Source: Planotetraspora sp. A-T 1434
Lineage (GTDB): Bacteria > Actinomycetota > Actinomycetes > Streptosporangiales > Streptosporangiaceae
DNA: 64,000 nucleotides
Direction: 5' to 3'
NCBI RefSeq assembly: GCF_025420585.1
Contig: NZ_JAOEGB010000005.1
Location: 62,001-126,000, forward strand
The position numbers were made by a program, and so were the translations under genes. The notes under the pieces are model-generated. The model was not told where the DNA came from. It saw only the letters and a list, made by a program, of their open reading frames with translations, and did not search any database. Positions within the stretch are counted from its first letter, which is position 1. Every line of letters starts with the position of its first letter. Shown piece by piece: positions 62,752-64,000 of the stretch.

Positions 62752-64000
62752 ATGGGACGGCAGCTCAGCGCGCTGGACGCGCAGTTCCTCAACTTCGAGA
62801 CCGCCACGAACCTCGCCCACATCGCGGGGCTCACGATCCTCGACCCCTCCACGGCTCCCGGCGGGGCGGTCACCCGCGACGGCCTGGTCGGCCTGCTGAG
62901 CAAGCGGCTCCACCTCGCTCCGCCGCTCCGCCGCCGTCTGGTGGAGGTTCCCCTGGGGCTCGACCACCCCTACTGGGCCGAAGACCAGGATGTGGACTTC
63001 GACTACCACGTCCGGGAGATCGCGCTGCCGCCGCCCGGTGACGACCACCAGCTCGCCGCGCTGGTCGCACGGCTGCACGGGACGCGCCTGGACCGGCGGC
63101 GGCCCCTGTGGGAGCTCGACCTCATCCACGGGCTGGCCGAGGGCCGGGTGGCCGTCTACACCAAGGTCCACCACTCGGCCATCGACGGGGTGACCGGCGC
63201 GGAGGTGCTGGCCGCGCTCATGGACTTCACGCCGGAGCCCCGCGAGGTCCCGCCGCCGGAGGAGCCCGTCGACGTCCCCATCTGGGAGTCGGCGGAACGT
63301 GCGCCCGACGCGGTCGAGATGATCATCCGAGGTGTCGGCCGCCTCCTGGAGAACCCTGTCGCCCTGGTGCGTTTCGTCGCGGGCGCGGTGCCGCGACTCG
63401 ACGAGGTGCCGATCGTCTCCCAGATCCCCGGCGCGGGGCTCATCTCCCGGCTCATCCGCGGCGGCGGCACCGACCTGCCCGATCTGCCGCGCATGGCCGT
63501 GCCGCGGACGCCGTTCTCCGGGCCGATCTCGCCCCATCGCCGGTTCGCGTTCGGAACGCTGCCGCTCGACGAGGTCAAGCGTGTCAAGAACTCCTTCGGC
63601 GTCACCGTTAACGACGTCGTCATGGCGCTGTGCGCGGCGGCCCTGCGCCGCTGGCTGGCGAAGCGTGACGAGCTGCCCCGCCTTCCATTGGTCGTCGGCA
63701 TCCCCGTCTCGACCAGGGGCGAGCTTCCCAATGACTTCCTGGCGAACGAGGTCACGCTGGCGATGACCGCGATCCCCACCGACATCGCCGACCCGGAGGC
63801 CCGGCTGAGAGCGGTGAGCCAGGCCATGAAGCTGGTCAAGGAACGGTTCGCGGCGGCCCCGGCGACCTGGCTGCTGGAGTTCAGCCAGGCCATGCCCGCG
63901 GCGCTCAGCGCGCTCGCCGACCGGGCGGCCTTCCGGCTCGCGTCCCGGACCGCGCCCGCCATGAACCTGGTGATCTCCAACGTTCCCGGGCCGCAGTCGC
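62752..64000 (+). CDS. Wax ester synthase/diacylglycerol acyltransferase (WS/DGAT), partial
   Basis: This bifunctional acyltransferase makes triacylglycerols or wax esters from acyl-CoA at the membrane surface. The catalytic motif is VHHSAIDGVTG (near residue 140), the opening MGRQLSALDAQFLNFETATN is typical, and VNDVVMALCAAALRRWL plus VISNVPGPQS mark the second half. 416 codons are present and about 40-60 are missing beyond the window edge. The ATG at 62752 has GGGGCAGGG upstream. It lies 82 bases after the GH38 gene. Confidence 0.93.
   Translation, partial: MGRQLSALDAQFLNFETATNLAHIAGLTILDPSTAPGGAVTRDGLVGLLSKRLHLAPPLRRRLVEVPLGLDHPYWAEDQDVDFDYHVREIALPPPGDDHQLAALVARLHGTRLDRRRPLWELDLIHGLAEGRVAVYTKVHHSAIDGVTGAEVLAALMDFTPEPREVPPPEEPVDVPIWESAERAPDAVEMIIRGVGRLLENPVALVRFVAGAVPRLDEVPIVSQIPGAGLISRLIRGGGTDLPDLPRMAVPRTPFSGPISPHRRFAFGTLPLDEVKRVKNSFGVTVNDVVMALCAAALRRWLAKRDELPRLPLVVGIPVSTRGELPNDFLANEVTLAMTAIPTDIADPEARLRAVSQAMKLVKERFAAAPATWLLEFSQAMPAALSALADRAAFRLASRTAPAMNLVISNVPGPQS

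Overview
The window is very GC-rich, with many GTG starts and compact co-directional operons. It also holds Tex, Ppx/GppA, a DUF5709-type protein, WS/DGAT, Tat-exported glycosidases and Pro-Ser linkers. Together these point to a filamentous actinobacterium, probably of the Streptosporangiales (Nonomuraea/Microbispora-like). That placement is inference from gene content only. I saw no rRNA, tRNA, CRISPR array, IS element or prophage.

Layout. (1) 1-5839, minus: a translationally coupled operon of a Gfo/Idh/MocA oxidoreductase, a stand-alone C-terminal half of a zinc-type dehydrogenase, a GT4-GT2 fusion glycosyltransferase, and an NRPS-like enzyme that runs off the window. It looks like the edge of a biosynthetic cluster. 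(2) 6045-11314, minus: a complete epsilon-poly-lysine-synthetase-like (Pls) NRPS followed 38 nt later by an M1 aminopeptidase. (3) 11583-19255, minus: a GH95 enzyme, a RbsABC-type sugar importer and a TetR regulator. (4) 19356-25506: a membrane protein, a sigma-factor remnant, Tex and an APC permease. (5) 25734-31920, minus: two tandem polysaccharide-lyase-like genes separated by fossil gene ends, then a GH18 chitinase. (6) 32286-37277: RecQ, a secreted beta-propeller, Ppx/GppA and small proteins. (7) 37313-54109: the core of a secreted polysaccharide-degradation island, made of a lyase, a GH105, and a plus-strand operon of an AA12-like dehydrogenase, GH28, lyase, GH28, lyase and GH28, then a GH29-like enzyme. 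(8) 54206-64000: small housekeeping and regulatory genes, a GH38 alpha-mannosidase interrupted by a one-base frameshift, and a partial WS/DGAT.

How it fits together. The exported enzymes (GH95, GH105, GH28 x3, five jelly-roll lyases, GH29, AA12-like) carry 17 copies of one CBM35-like module of about 120 residues. In related actinomycete enzymes such modules bind uronic acids, which fits an acidic, possibly pectic, polysaccharide target. The lyases and GH28s would cut the backbone, GH105 would remove unsaturated uronyl ends, GH95/GH29 would remove side sugars, and the ABC importer would take up products. A palindrome of the form CCGAT-N(2-4)-ATCGG lies over the -10 box of the importer and recurs between the GH105 and AA12 genes, suggesting one regulator for both loci.

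The strongest leads are the Pls-like synthetase, whose specificity residues resemble a lysine code and which is paired with a peptidase, and the lyase tandem array at 25.4-29.6 kb. Each duplicated lyase in that array still carries the end of the neighbouring permease gene on one side and the end of a CBM35 gene on the other.
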